Below are positions 48,145 to 60,994 of a stretch of DNA of 64,000 nucleotides, one piece after another. Positions within the stretch are counted from its first letter, which is position 1. Each line of letters starts with the position of its first letter. Made by a program: the position numbers and the translations under genes. The notes below the pieces were generated by a model, which worked only from the letters and a program-made list of their open reading frames with translations, was not told the origin of the DNA and searched no databases. The stretch covers positions 6,669,569 through 6,733,568 of the forward strand of contig SCHM01000002.1 in the NCBI GenBank assembly GCA_004123355.1, read 5' to 3'. Source of the DNA: Amphirosellinia nigrospora. Its lineage: Eukaryota; Ascomycota; Sordariomycetes; Xylariales; Xylariaceae.

Positions 48145-49164
48145 ATGAGAAATAGAGGTCACCTTCCACAGCCCCGTGGCCACAGAAGTCGATCCGGAAC
48201 CCAGATATCAGCGTTCATCTAGCAACAACAGTGACATCGCATCCACATGCGCCGTGGTTGGAACCGACAGCGAACTCGAGAATAATTCCCCGCAAGGTCA
48301 AGCACGAAAGGTAAGGGAAGGAGAAGATGAGTACCACGACGAATCTTCCGACGCTGCCCCCGAGTGGACGCGGAGAGAAGACCGTATCATCTGCGTGAGG
48401 AAGTCCGAGGCTAAGTCGTGCGTTTACACCATCCTCCCCCTCTCCTCACTTCGTCATTTTCTCTTCCCCATGCAGGAACAGTTCTTGTGATACCGGTAGC
48501 TGACCCGAGCAATAACCGCGCCAGATGGGCCGAGATAGGCAAGGAGCTCAAGCGCAGCAGGAGGGAGTGCCAACAGCGCCACCGCGCCCTCTCTTCGCGC
48601 GCCAGGGAGCTGGGTGTCACGACCGCGAAACTGGCAAAGCTATACGTCGAGGAGAACGAGGAGAAGGCCAAGCCCAAGAAGAACAGCAAGGACAAAGACG
48701 AGAGCAAATCAGAGAAGAAGACCGAGAAGTCGAAGGCGAAACCCAAGAAGGCGGCAGAGCCTTAAGCCGTCCAAGAGCAAGAAGAAGAAAGACAGGAAAC
48801 TTCAGAAAGCTCTTCAGATTCAGATTCAAGCTCAGACCCTAGTTCCGGCGACGATGACGATAACGATGACAACGACGATAATGATATTAATGACCCCGTA
48901 GCCGAGTACTGGGCGCACCGCCGATACATCTACGACACGCTCTTCGGAAGAATGTACCCGGACCAGAAAGTTCTCCAGCCGGATCGCTTCTACAGCGAGA
49001 GCGACTGCCGTGTACTCGCGGGTCTCGAGGCGCGCTATCGCGCCAACAAGTGGCTCCATATGCAGGCCGACTTCTGCAATGCCACAGGACGCATGGTGGA
49101 GGCGGAGCTCTTGAAAGCCAAGTTTTACGAGGATCAAGACGGCGGACCGATCGACAGCGCATGA
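48145..49164 (+). CDS. Myb/SANT-like nuclear protein
   Basis: About 310 aa in two exons joined over an intron at about 48418-48475. Exon 1 is acidic and ends EWTRREDRIICVRKSEAKS, the first helix of a SANT/Myb-like fold. Exon 2 continues NNRARWAEIGKELKRSRREC and QQRHRALSSRARELG, the later helices. Then come a highly basic Lys/Ser/Glu run, a Ser/Asp-rich acidic tract (SSSDSDSSSDPSSGDDDD), and a conserved C-terminus: AEYWAHRRYIYDTLFGRMYP, FYSESDCRVLAGLEARYRAN and GRMVEAELLKAKFYEDQ. This pattern occurs in fungal nuclear proteins; DNA binding is inferred. The TAA at 48763-48765 is inside the basic run and is bypassed by small indels on both sides, so I treat it as an artefact. The start is not settled: ATG 48145 is out of frame by one base, GTG 48176 is in frame. 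Confidence 0.68.
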
Positions 49165-49499
49165 ATAGTTTTGTCACGCGTCAAGACTTGCGCCGACTTG
49201 GCTATCAATTCAGCCACGAGGCGATGGCAACACGACAGTCATTGAAGCCAAAATATGGGTAGCCTAGATGTCGCCTCGCGAGGAACTCACGCAGGGTGTT
49301 TCGTATCAACATTTACTACATGCTGGCAACACAGACATGGTATATCGCGGAATTGAATATATTTCTGCTTCAAGTTAATATTAGGATTGCTGGACTGGCA
49401 ATACTCGACAAACGTCGTAATCAAACCCTATCAAAATAATCCTAACAAGGACCTAAAGGGTAAACGTGTTTGCATCCCATCCGAATGCCCTACTAAGCC
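49165..49499. other. Intergenic, convergent 3' ends
   Basis: About 335 AT-rich bases; 3' UTRs only. Confidence 0.5.
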
Positions 49500-51975
49500 T
49501 CATTCCGTACCATCTTGCCGTCTCGGGTGAAATGCAACCTCCTGGGGTGGCTCCTGAAATTGCAGCCGTTTCCCGTTGAGTTCGCACCTCTGGAACTGCC
49601 AAACGAAGCAGTATATTTTCTCCGCAGTAAATAATCCTGTCTCCACCATAGCGTAAAGAAAGTCGTCCCATAATATTCCTTCAGGAGATAGCGGTAGTGC
49701 CATGACCTCGCCGAAGAATAGAATGCGGAAGACTGCTAGCGAGCGGCTATCTACAACGATAGAAGCTGTAACGGGCTTGTCATCCTGGGCTGTAACTTGT
49801 TCTTCACAGTAAACTCTAGACAGCGGCTTATAGATATAAGTAATATTTGGATTCGAGTATATCCCACCATGCATAACCTTTGACCGTTCGAATTCTTCCC
49901 ACTTAGGCGTTCGTCGCATCGTCCAAGCTAGAACGCGTTCAGAACGTAAACCATCTAGGTCACAGCACTTCTCGTATGTTACCTGGTCCATGGCCGCCCA
50001 GAACTCGTCCAAATCGTGCTCAGCCTGTCGTAGAAGGCTTACATTTTCTTCAATCAAGTGCTCCATGGCGGGGTAGACAAATTTCTCGCCTGTGGGAATG
50101 CCAAGCTGAACCATAGATCTGAGGTTCTTCTCGTTGCTCAAGGTGGTGTTAATTTCCTTCCAAGCTCTTGACTTCATGGCAAATCCACTGCTAGATGATT
50201 ATTATACCTCGCCCTGTGCCGTTCTAAAGCCCGAACCCACGGAGGGAACTGCTCCAGCTGCGATAAACACTGGGAGATGATTGCGATGTCCCCAATTTTG
50301 GCGACAATCCGCGCGCTTATTGTAGACTTGGCCGTGCCTCTCTTTCCAGTTCCCTTCCCAATTCATCGACGAGTAGTGAAAGAGGAATTGGGTGGCATTC
50401 GTCGAAATACTCCATCAAACTGAGGAAATATTGCATGACTTTTCTCTCAACCATGCCGATACTTGTTTCTTGTATAAAAGAATTTATTGGTTTCTCTCGA
50501 GCGATCAGAAAACGCCATAGTAATGATGGAGGGACCTCAAGCCTAAGAGCGGCTAAACCTCACTACTTCCTTCAAGTAGTACTGAAAATTCATTATCTGA
50601 TAGTCCAATTGGGGCGGTAAGTAAGATAGCTTGCCCTCGAAACTTTCCAGCAATACCCTTAGCGACACTGCCTGTTCATATAATTCCGTGAAGATTATAA
50701 GTTGAGTGTGAGCCTCGGCGACTAGTGTCCCACAAATGCCGGCCCAAAATTCTTCTTGGGACATTGGAAGAAATATAGGATCACCTCCAGCAGGGAAGAG
50801 CGTATACGCCATCCGTCGATTTTGCTTGATTTCTAAAACTGTATATAGATAGTAGGATGGGTCTTCGCGCAATATCCATAAATGGTCTTGGGCTGCAGAT
50901 AGTCTACCCTCAGTAGGTTCTCGATCCGGGCGAAGTCCATCTTCGGTGGTAGGTGGTAGGGGCCGCTGCTGTTCTGATTAGGGCCGACTTATAGCTACTG
51001 GAATCTGTTCCAATGCTTAATGAAGGGAGGCTTGAACTGGGAAGCTGTAAGTTGCGAGGTATTCGCCATTGCTTCCCATAATGAATTCGCAGCAACGAGA
51101 AGAATTGCTACCAGTTTACCTTGTGCTTTAATAACATACCCGCCTCTCCCGCACGATATTGATTCCAAATAAACGTCGAGTCATAATTCTGAGGAAGTTC
51201 AGCCTATGATAGCAATTTGCCATACTCGCTCGGATCTTCGACGTCTAAGACCATGATATATTGAACAAGACAAGTACATTGCAGTCTCGACGATAGCACG
51301 CCCAAACGCATTGCCATCCAGTCAGCGTGGGCAAAGACAACGGGATTGTTGCGACCACGTGTGTTCAATAGTAGGAGAAATAAATTGTCCTTGAGTAGAT
51401 CTTCTTTAAAAATTGCGAATTAGTACGATAATTGGTGGTAAATAGCCGATAATTAGGAACACACGCGTGGTGGCGGGCAGGGGGTAGACATATAACGATT
51501 GAAGCTAACTATCCGTTTGTAGTAGGGAATTCTGGTCCACGGGAGGCTACCGAAGATAAAGTGCTTACCTTGGTTAATGTGTGGCAATGCGTAAGTGAAC
51601 GCATTCCTAGTACGCTCAGAAGCTTCGTCAATACTGATAAGGGTAGCTTGTTTTTCCCACATAGGAAATCTTAGATTAGGATGTTGCTTTTGATCTTCAG
51701 CTTCAGTCTGGTAAAACCCAATGAGGTCAGAGCGATGTTCGGTTGGCATTCTGGCCAGGCCGGAGCAGGATATGCCGTTTTTGTTGTTGAGACATTCCAT
51801 TCCACCGTATACGGATCATGTTTTCATAGCGCTCGAGGATTTTGAAGAGGGTATCGTAATTGGCGAAAAGTGATTGTTTATCTATAGACATCATGGTAAC
51901 GAATTGCTGTAGTGGAATTTCGCGGTACCTTGGATAGTATGAGGTCCCGGGGCGCCATTCGCCGTAGATGGACAT
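49500..51975 (-). CDS. Multi-exon fungal hypothetical protein
   Basis: Function not recognised. Coding-like blocks in order: exon 1 from 51975 (MSIYGEWRPGTSYYPRYREI, PLQQFVTMMSIDKQSLFANY, KRHILLR then MPTEHRSDLIGFYQTE, FPMWEKQATLISIDEASERT) to about 51560; a block near 51200-51360 (NPVVFAHADWMAMRLGV, LVQYIMVLDVEDPSEY); 50543-50872 (DPSYYLYTVLEIKQNRRMAY, CGTLVAEAHTQLIIFTELYE); and 49500-50177 (MVQLGIPTGEKFVYPAMEHL, VLAWTMRRTPKWEEFERSKV, ILWDDFLYAMVETGLFTAEK). The Trp-Pro-x-Met-Pro-x-x-His-Arg motif near the N-terminus recalls a family of large helical proteins in filamentous fungi with no known role. No signal peptide, membrane span or enzyme motif is visible. Several small frame breaks, at least two near 51770. 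Exon edges are approximate; it might be two genes. Confidence 0.55.
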
Positions 51976-52382
51976 GTTGTGATGTTCAAACGGGTAGTTG
52001 TAGACGAGGGAGATCTGGAGATAAAAAGATGTCTGTTACCGAAAGACATGTATAGCCACAAACCTGTTATAATCAGGGTAACGTTGTTTGGGTAGCAGGT
52101 TACTTGGACGATGTTTGTTAGACCACCTCGTCGAGGTCAGGCGACTGCGGTGGGCGAAATGCGAGCAGAGGAGCCGTGACTCAGGTATACAATTGGGGCA
52201 GGCCTACCTATGTATCTACATTGATGTATCCTCCTATGCCCGCGGCAAGTACCATCCCTCAAGTGTGAGCCCCTGCCGCTCTTCCTCTTCTTGACCCTCT
52301 CCCACTCCTCCCACATGGTGCCCCGGCAAGGTCCTTCCCATCTCTAATCTTAGCTGAAGCATTGATAAATCAGCATTCACTC
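51976..52382. promoter_or_regulatory. Upstream region of the hypothetical gene
   Basis: About 400 bases; an out-of-frame, unsupported open stretch at 52088-52294 was ignored. Confidence 0.35.
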
Positions 52383-53117
52383 TCATAAGGTATCGCATAG
52401 ACTTCTCGTATTCGGGCTCATGCCCATGTAAGGCCGTAACGGTGTAGGTACTTGCTCACCATATTCTACACCGCCCTCAATCGCCATCTCTCGCCAAACA
52501 TCAACATGTAATGCTTGATAAGACCGGTTGTCAGCAGTTTCATCATTGATTTGTGGACATTTTAGAGTTTCTGGAGCTTGTAAGAGAGGGAGGAGGAGTA
52601 CAACATTGCAGCACGTAACTGGTAGCTCTATGACATGCCACAAGGGAATGAATAACCCCTGATGTAATCACTGACCTGGGACATCATAAACAGGTGGGTT
52701 TCCCCTGATGGCGCCTGCTCCAGACTCGTCGTGCAAGAACCGCCTCTCATCCGCAAGGATGACCGTCTCGAAATACCGCTTGCCTCCTTCCGTAGGCACT
52801 TCATAACGGCGCATGATGGCTACGCCGTCAGCCTGTTCGAGGATACGTCTGGCCTTGGACTCAACTGTGTCGTCGCTTGAGCCAGATGTTGAAGTTAATC
52901 TTGATTCTTCAGGAGATGCTGGAGGATGGGGCATGTGGATCTGTATATACTCCCAGACGCCCGAGTTTAAACACCACGGCGCGCAGAGTTGGCCATGACG
53001 GTGCCATGCCGTCGTGAATTCTTCATGAGAAATGTCTGGTCTGCGGAAAAGGGGACCACCGGCTGAATTGAGTTGTGTAGTTTCGTTTACTGCCATATTT
53101 AGTTCCCCTAACTTCAT
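52383..53117 (-). CDS. EthD-domain (dimeric alpha/beta barrel) protein
   Basis: Exon 1 is about 52668-53117, with start ATG 53117 or the internal Met at 53096. It has FRRPDISHEEFTTAWHRHGQ, LCAPWCLNSGVWEYIQIHMP, ADGVAIMRRYEV, ETVILADERRFLHDESGAGA and NPPVYDVPG, the order of the EthD family. EthD proteins are small ferredoxin-like barrels; some fungal members take part in polyketide or other aromatic tailoring, but many are uncharacterised. A GTCAGTG donor follows VPG. A second exon near 52440-52560 contains DVWREMAIEGGVEYGE, which fits the usual C-terminal helix. The final stop is uncertain. There is no biosynthetic neighbour to suggest a substrate. Confidence 0.75.
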
Positions 53118-54283
53118 AGGTAGTAGAGTCTGAATCAGGGTGCTTCGTATCGTAACTTCTCATCCGAAAGGCGAAGGATATGTGCTGCGATTATAATTAA
53201 TGTATTCTAAGTTAGTGAGCTTACTAGGTATATCTGTCCTTATAATTGCGAGGCCACTCCCTGTGCGATTCTAATGATATATGTGTCAACTTACCTAGAC
53301 TGTTCACGTAACTGACTCTTCCATGTTGCGGATTACTAAGCTGCACATATATATACCGTGACGCATTGAATTCTGGGCAAGCCAATGACTGTAAATATTC
53401 GGGACATATCTGTAAGATTGGTAAGTGTGTCCGTTTACGAAGTTGTAATTCATCTACCTAACATCTACATGCTGATGATGACGGATATAAAGACACCTAG
53501 ACTCAAACGGTCGATAAGAACTTCGTTTGCAGAAAGATAATCGTTGCGCGTGGGGTATTGGGAGACAATAGCAGCACTTAGACTCTGTTTGTCATACTCT
53601 TCTTAGTTGCCCGAGAGCTTATTTCCGTCTCACCGCCATCTTAGAGGTCTTGAACATAACGAGCAGACTCGGCGCCACCCCGAATTTACCTAGAGGCTAT
53701 ACCTTGTCATAGAGGAAGACAAATACTAGCTGATTGACGAGTCCTCGGAGTGTATCTATAGCAACTAATAGGACAAGATCTACGTCGCAACAATAGCTAA
53801 TATAACCGGAATGGCTGCTCATCAGTATAAACATGAAAGAGCATAGGGCTTCTTTCTCTCGGGCGCGGTATTCAAGTTTCTTGTAATTCTCATGCGAAAC
53901 AGGTAGGCTTTATTTTACCATGAAACAGGAAGTAGATATGTCATGACCTGAGAAGCTCAATTGACTAGCAAGCTATCTAGGGTTGGGGGGAGGGGCTCGG
54001 CTTCGCGGGCTTACAATGCTGTTCGAGGCATATTAACTCGCTCGGTAAACTCAAAGTGAACATGAAAGCTTCGAGCCTCGGCGGCTGATTGTACTTGTCG
54101 TACAGCTGCTAGAAATGGGGTACAATTATGGATAACACAAGGGGAACAGGCTGATCTCTGATGGATGAATGCAGACGATATGTAGTTTTGAAGCAAAGAA
54201 CGAAAGGAGACAGAGTGGGATGTGTGTGTGTGCGTGTGTAGAAAGGATTCGGGATTTGAGAGCGGAATGAAAACTTGGAGGGG
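53118..54283. other. Intergenic, AT-rich
   Basis: About 1.2 kb holding the EthD promoter. Includes a TGTGTG microsatellite near 54221-54240. No gene supported. Confidence 0.45.
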
Positions 54284-54710
54284 CTATGGTTGATCTATTT
54301 TCAGCACCTTGGCACTGGGTTTGAAAGATGGCCAGCTGACCCAGCTCACAGACCTCCAACAATCTTCGATGCGGAAATTGAAGCGGTGAATCACACTAAC
54401 AGAGTCGTAAAATTCGATAGCTAAGCGAGATAGTCGCGGTATCTCGGTGATGCTATCCACAGCATCCTCTAGGAATTCATTTATCATGCTGTCGACAAGT
54501 GGTCAGGCGTCTCATTATAGCTCGACCTCAATGATGCCACAACTAAACGCCGTGTGTTCAATCGTGGCCATCGAGGGAATTATTCCTCATTGCGAGGATA
54601 AGTGAATGACCCGTCGTCTTCGATAATGAAAAGGGCTTCATACACATAACTTGTTTCGAATAGTACATTCTTGGCTTCGACAGTAGTTGGGATTTAGGTA
54701 CAGCCTAACA
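54284..54710 (-). pseudogene. Possible remnant of a small gene
   Basis: Two coding-like stretches on the minus strand: about 54593-54700 reads VLFETSYVYEALFIIEDDGS and continues FTYPRNEE before a stop, and 54284-54487 opens with ATG and reads MINEFLEDAVDSITEIPRLS, IEFYDSVSVIHRFNFRIEDC. The composition is protein-like and the pieces are about 100 bases apart, but no family is recognised and the frame breaks. It could also be a real gene with unresolved introns. Confidence 0.25.
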
Positions 54711-55354
54711 TGCGTCTCTCTTGACCGAGAGAATGAGAGTAGCGGTATCGGGACGTAACCTTACTACAAACCTATAACTAGGATGGTAATATATACTCTT
54801 TTGTCATTGTTGTAGTACTTGATGGAATGTATAGGTAGCTAAGCTTCTAGCACCTCTATATAAAAGGCAATGGTAGGTGATTTGTATATAGCAAGCTAGG
54901 AGTTGTTTAGGTCCTAAAAATAATGATCTTTTGCCTTAGTATCACTCGAGAGTATAATGCTTAGAAGATAGTTTATGATACAGTCATGAATAAGTTATAG
55001 TAGCTGGAACGAAATAATGTTCACAGAGACCTCTGGCTAAAGGCGCTTTTATAACACGTCTTAGCATCATGGGCGGATATTCTATGCGAGTTTGGCGTGG
55101 GAGGTCACTGGGAGACGGCCGCCAGAAATTAGAATGACCATTAGGGGGTGGCTTATGAATCGTATCTAAGATGGATCCTTTCACTACGATCTGGCAAACG
55201 CCTTTAAGGAAGATGCCAGCTGATGTTAAACGCATTATGAATAGCCTCCGAACTCGCCATACATTTCCTCAAAGCAATTTCTGTGAAATGTCCCCTATAT
55301 GCAGAGTATCCTGGCAATTTCGTCTCGCGCTAAAGCGTAAATTTTATCTATTCT
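54711..55354. other. Intergenic, AT-rich
   Basis: About 640 bases upstream of the transporter 3' end. Nothing supported. Confidence 0.45.
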
Positions 55355-56779
55355 CTATAACTCGCTCTCCGAGCTCGAGGCTTTAATATCTCTATCATTT
55401 TCATGGCTTTCGTGATTAATAAATAGGAACGAGATCACAACTATCACCGCACCAACCCAATACACGAAGCTTGAGTATTGTTCGTATTGGATCATCTCCC
55501 CAATTAGCGACAACGGGATGTTCAACGATAACCCCACGGTAACAACGAGGGGAGTTGTGAGGAGCATAGCGTATGCCCAAGATAAATCCGAGATAAAAGA
55601 GGATAGTGAGTTGAGCTACAGGGCTGTTAATCTCTGCAGGCAATAATGCAGTGGGAAACATACCAGAATGATTGCCCAAACCTTACCATTAGGAGGTAAT
55701 TCAAACTGCAAAAGAGTTAATATCACAAGTCGTTGTAAGCTGAGGGAAACTCACAGGCTCGATTCCCGTGTAATGTAAAATGGGGAATAGTGGCCAAAGT
55801 AATAGGACATTAAAGGTACCAACAAGGCCAAAGAATAGAGGCATGTTAACACGGTCTTCGCTCCCCACCCTAATCTTCATAACTACTACATAATGCCGTA
55901 TACGATAGCACTAAAAAGGCCATTGCGTCACCGATCGCGATTTGCGATTGCGACTTGTGTGGAAAGTTGCCTCGGCCGTCATCGTTTCCATCGCCCGAAA
56001 GGTCGACCAACGAGATAAGGATCACGCCTGATAGCGAGGCCAGCACGCCGATGAGCTTCCGGACCGAGAATACCTCGATTTTCATCAAGGCGCAAAAGAT
56101 CAGCGTCCAGACGCTGCTCGTGGAAGTAAGAATGGTGACGCTGCCGACGCTCGTGTACTCCAAGCAGGCGGACGCGAAATAATTACCGAAGAACCAGATT
56201 AGGGCGAACTCGAGGCTGATCTTAGCAGTTTCGAGAAACGATAGCTGCTCGGCGGGTTTCGAGATACCATATGCCTCAAGACCTTCATCGTCGCTGACCA
56301 GCAGCCGTTCCCCTATCGCGGGGTCTTCATTTCCTGCCTGAGTTTTGAGCCTCTCCGTTCCACGGGCACGTTCTCTCCAAGCCTGTAGTGCTTGATTCTT
56401 TACATGTCGAAACCCGCCATTCCGTAGTATGTACTTGATAGAAATCGGTATCATCGAAATCGCGAAAACGGAGGTATTGATATACACGACAAAGAACGGC
56501 TTGTTGAACGTATGGTCGGAGAAGATGTACTGTCACTACGTTAGTCATATCGCTTCAGCAGAATCGGTGATCGAATATCGGTATAACCTACACTAGCGAG
56601 GAAATTCGACGTTGTCCAGAGGAAACCGTGACAAGAAGTAACGCAATTCCAAGCGTCCTGCGCGCTAGATGCCAAACACCGAATGTGCGCCCCGCGCTGA
56701 TGGAGTTCGTGCGAGACATCAGAGAAGACAATGAGCGGTCGCTGGCGGAGAGGGCTATCGACGCCCGGCTTCTCGCCAT
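55355..56779 (-). CDS. SLC35F/EamA-type membrane transporter (YML018C-like)
   Basis: About 422 aa in exons 56592-56779, 55755-56529, 55664-55705 and 55355-55615. The exon of 42 bp (FELPPNGKVWAIIL) is short but both its splice sites are good. Around ten hydrophobic spans are visible, including RRTLGIALLLVTV, FVVYINTSVFAISMIPISIK, TAKISLEFALIWFFGNYFAS, TSVGSVTILTSTSSVWTLIF, VLASLSGVILISLVDLSG, VGTFNVLLLWPLFPI, LSWAYAMLLTTPLVVTVGLS and FVYWVGAVIVVISFLFINH. A charged loop (GTERLKTQAGNEDPAIGERL) separates the second and third. This is the drug/metabolite transporter superfamily, SLC35F5-like, placed on vacuolar or endomembranes in yeast; the substrate is unknown. Three one-base breaks, at AAA 56623-56625 and near 55885-55892 and 55920, are each repaired by one base. 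Confidence 0.87.
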
Positions 56780-58049
56780 ATCACACGCCGTCGCCGTCGT
56801 TGGCAAACCGGAAGACGCGGGCCTTAGTCAGGTCGGATATTTGATCGGTATGTAATGTCGAAGGCACTGGACGGAATCATTGACTTCAAGTCAAAGCTGG
56901 AGTGCCAAGGGTCAACTATCAAGCCCCCTCACAACGGGAAATCTTCGAAGCCGGAATATGCGCAGCATAAGTAGAATGAATGCACCTGCAGTCAAATCTT
57001 GTCCAAGCTTGAAACAAACAAAGGTATAAGACAGTAAGGGGCGGCTAGGTACAAGTAAAGTCGCAGTCCGACTGCCTGCCCCACCTACCCAACTGATGCT
57101 ACCCCCCTCCCACTTAATCTATATAGGCCACTGTTTCGTATGCGATACCCAGGTCACTTTAACATGCAAACGAAAGTCTTATAGAATAGATGACATATAC
57201 AGTTATGATATTTCCAGGAGAACCAACTTATCGATTGGTTTATTATCTGTCTCTATGTACTAGAGACCTTTGGCTCTACTGAGATATAAATATATGGAGA
57301 TGAATCTCTAAACCTTACGTATTTGGTAGGTGGGAACAGTGGCATGGAGGTACTGTAGCTAAGGTGTAGATAGGGCAGAATACCCATGTAAATCAGACCT
57401 GTAGCATTACGATGTTGCTCCGGATGCGGTAGGTACTCACTAGGCATAATTACTTAGTCTGTACTAGTCTAGTCTAGGTGGCATCCATCTTTACACATCA
57501 TAAGTGGGCTAGCCGCGTCACGCTACCTGATGAACCTAAGGTTGCAAGTAACTACCTGATATCCTAAGAGAGGCAGAGTAGCATCGGGGACTCTCATTTA
57601 GTTGAGGTTCTTGGGATTGTTTACGCTTGTCAATTCAATGCTATTGAGATAAAAGATTCTAAACCCAAAATTCAACTTGCCGACTCGTAATATCAAAGCA
57701 GCCTCTAATTATGATGACGCTCAGGACGGTGTGAGATGGTACCAAGGCTGACTAAAACTACGACCCATATCGACAAGGCGCGTCACCGTAATATGCACAC
57801 CGTTTACACATCCTGCCCAAAATGGTGCCTGCCCGCAAGGCAGTATTCCGTAACGCCAACTAACCCGAGATGTTCAAAGCCTCTAAACGAGTCTGACGCC
57901 TGCAGGGAGTACCGGTAGCGTAATGTAGTATGATTGATGACTAAAGCAGGTACGACGCAAAAGTGTATGTCGTTCCATCTTCGTAGGCCATATTGCTCGG
58001 CATACGATCTCATGGAGGGTACGGTGGATCGTAGGAGTGTTTCCCTGAT
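56780..58049. other. Intergenic, 1.3 kb
   Basis: Transporter promoter and Rab7 3' UTR. AT-rich, with CTAGTCTAG-type words near 57460 and no coding signal. Confidence 0.45.
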
Positions 58050-59058
<1,009 letters not shown>

Positions 59059-59951
59059 GTTGGGAAGTAGTCAAGCTCGGGAGCTTGGCTGTCTCGCCGT
59101 GGGGTGTTCGGTGAATAGGTAATGTATAGAATTGACGATGCCTTTGTCGGTATGAGGGCGATTACGGTCGCTTCTCAACGTTCTAGTAGGACGCGTAAGT
59201 AAAATTACTCAAGCGTAGCGGACGGTTTGAATAGTTGGGAGTTAAGGTTGTGCTCGGTGTCTGTCTGGTTGAGAAGTAATAGGTAGCAACCGGGACCTGC
59301 AAGCTAGCTGAGACACAAGGTCACCCCTACTATTACTTAAAGAGCTCCGTTCAGCGCTTGCAGCACAGGATCAATATTCAGTGGCTGGTGCACGCCAGGT
59401 GACCCAATAACCCCACGGTAAAGCCACAAAGGCCCCCGCACTGTACCTCAAGCAGCGACGCTAACAGGGTTCCGCTCTTACGCTAGCAAGTTGACAAACA
59501 GCCTTGTTTTATGTTCTAGGCTTCTAAGCTTGTGTCTGATAAAGATCCATCTTTTAGTACATGATGGCTCAATTAGATGTATGTAGCAGAAGCTCTACTA
59601 ATCTTTTTTTGTGTTACAGCTCTAGCCTTTTGTGTTTGGTGAACATGCATCAAGACCCTGCATTTGGGGACCTCAAGATACCCACTATAATTGTAGATAC
59701 TTAGGTACTTAGTAGGCGAGCTCGCCCTCGAAAGTCAGTCGCGTCATGATGATGACATCATCCACGGATCACCATTTGACGGGTTGACATTATACGGTTG
59801 GTTTGTCGGCTTAGTTAAAATACCACTGTTTTCATCAAAGTAGATGAAAATAATTGTTACCAGTCTAAGAAAGAGACAAATTAGCATTTCAACTGGCCGG
59901 AGTTTTTAGCTGTCAACTGTACTCTACTATCGTACTTCATATTCCGTCATC
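59059..59951. promoter_or_regulatory. Divergent promoter region, Ypt7 / mitochondrial protein
   Basis: About 890 bases; both genes start from here. No specific motif assigned. Confidence 0.4.
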
Positions 59952-60670
59952 ATGGCAATAATTCGCCTTAACAGCACAATCAACGCCCTACGGGCTACTA
60001 CTCGCACGCGGGCTCTACAAACTCAACGCCGTACATTCATTGCCGCTCCACCCCTTCGCGCTCAGCAAGGTTATGGAGACGGCAAAGGAGATCCAGTAGC
60101 AGAGGACCCAGAGAAGCAACCCGCGACAAGCGAAGCCCAGGAGTCCGCAGCATCCAGGGCCCGGGCCCGCCCGACGTTGGAAAGGGTACCGCAAATGCTG
60201 CCACCAAGCGTGGACTTTCTGATAGTATGAAGAAGGCGGCTTCTGGCGGTGAAGCGCCCGAGGAACAAGCTAGCGCACAATCTGGTGGTTCTCGGTCGAA
60301 AGAAGCGGTCGAGACCGGTGGGAGTCCAACTGGGGGCGAGATACCCAAGACCGGAACCGCAAAAGGAGGTGAGGGCCTCAAGGGACCACAAGGCAAAAAC
60401 GCACCACACAACCTAAGATTCTGAACCAGTCCGCGGACGGGGTGAAGTCTGGTTTAACAGAAGAACAGAAGCGGGAGGTCGAGGAACATAACCGGGATTT
60501 TGAGAAGAAGCATGATAAGGCTGAGTCGGCTCCGGGGGACAAGGTCGACAAGAGGTTCTGGTCAGGGGTGTGAGTTACACCCCCAGTAAATTCATTTTGA
60601 TTTAAACATCTCGCTGACTATGGAGAATAGCGGCGGTAGAGAAGGCGGTGGCAATGATTGGAATGCTTAA
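59952..60670 (+). CDS. Probable mitochondrial protein of unknown function
   Basis: About 219 aa in exons 59952-60569 and 60631-60670. The first 35 residues (MAIIRLNSTINALRATTRTR, then RTFIAAPPLRAQQ) are Arg/Thr/Ser-rich without acids, a good mitochondrial presequence with a likely cleavage near RTFIAA. The mature part is a low-complexity Gly/Lys/Glu/Ser-rich chain with KKAASGGEAPEEQASAQS, ILNQSADGVKSGLTEEQKRE and VEEHNRDFEKKHDKAESAPG. It ends KRFWSGVGG, a motif I associate with a conserved small fungal family. No catalytic domain. Two one-base breaks, near 60155-60170 and 60403-60406, split the frame; each is repaired by one base and rejoins the chain. Confidence 0.72.
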
Positions 60671-60994
60671 ACGTGGGTATTCCGGACTAGAGGGGCAGAC
60701 TACTTCATGGTCCAGTGTATCTGTAAACTTGATTGTACTCTTACATGTAACAATTCAGAATGGTGATCCTTCCAGGAGATCCATATGAAGTCCCGAGTCC
60801 CCGAGATCTTTGGTGCTAAAATAGCCTACCCCAAACGTGCTCTAAGGAACTACCTAGGCCTAACTAGGCAATCCACCTCCGGGAGCTCCCCTCTGAAAGC
60901 TCAAAATAAGCACCTTCAACACTCGACATGTCATCCCACTTATAATACAACAAACAGAACAGCAACGGGATCTCAATGCTCACGAATCGACGAG
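60671..60994. promoter_or_regulatory. Promoter/5' UTR of the chelatase-like gene
   Basis: The reading frame is open upstream to 60785, but the residues are not conserved and the likely start is ATG 60995, so this part is treated as 5' leader. Confidence 0.45.
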
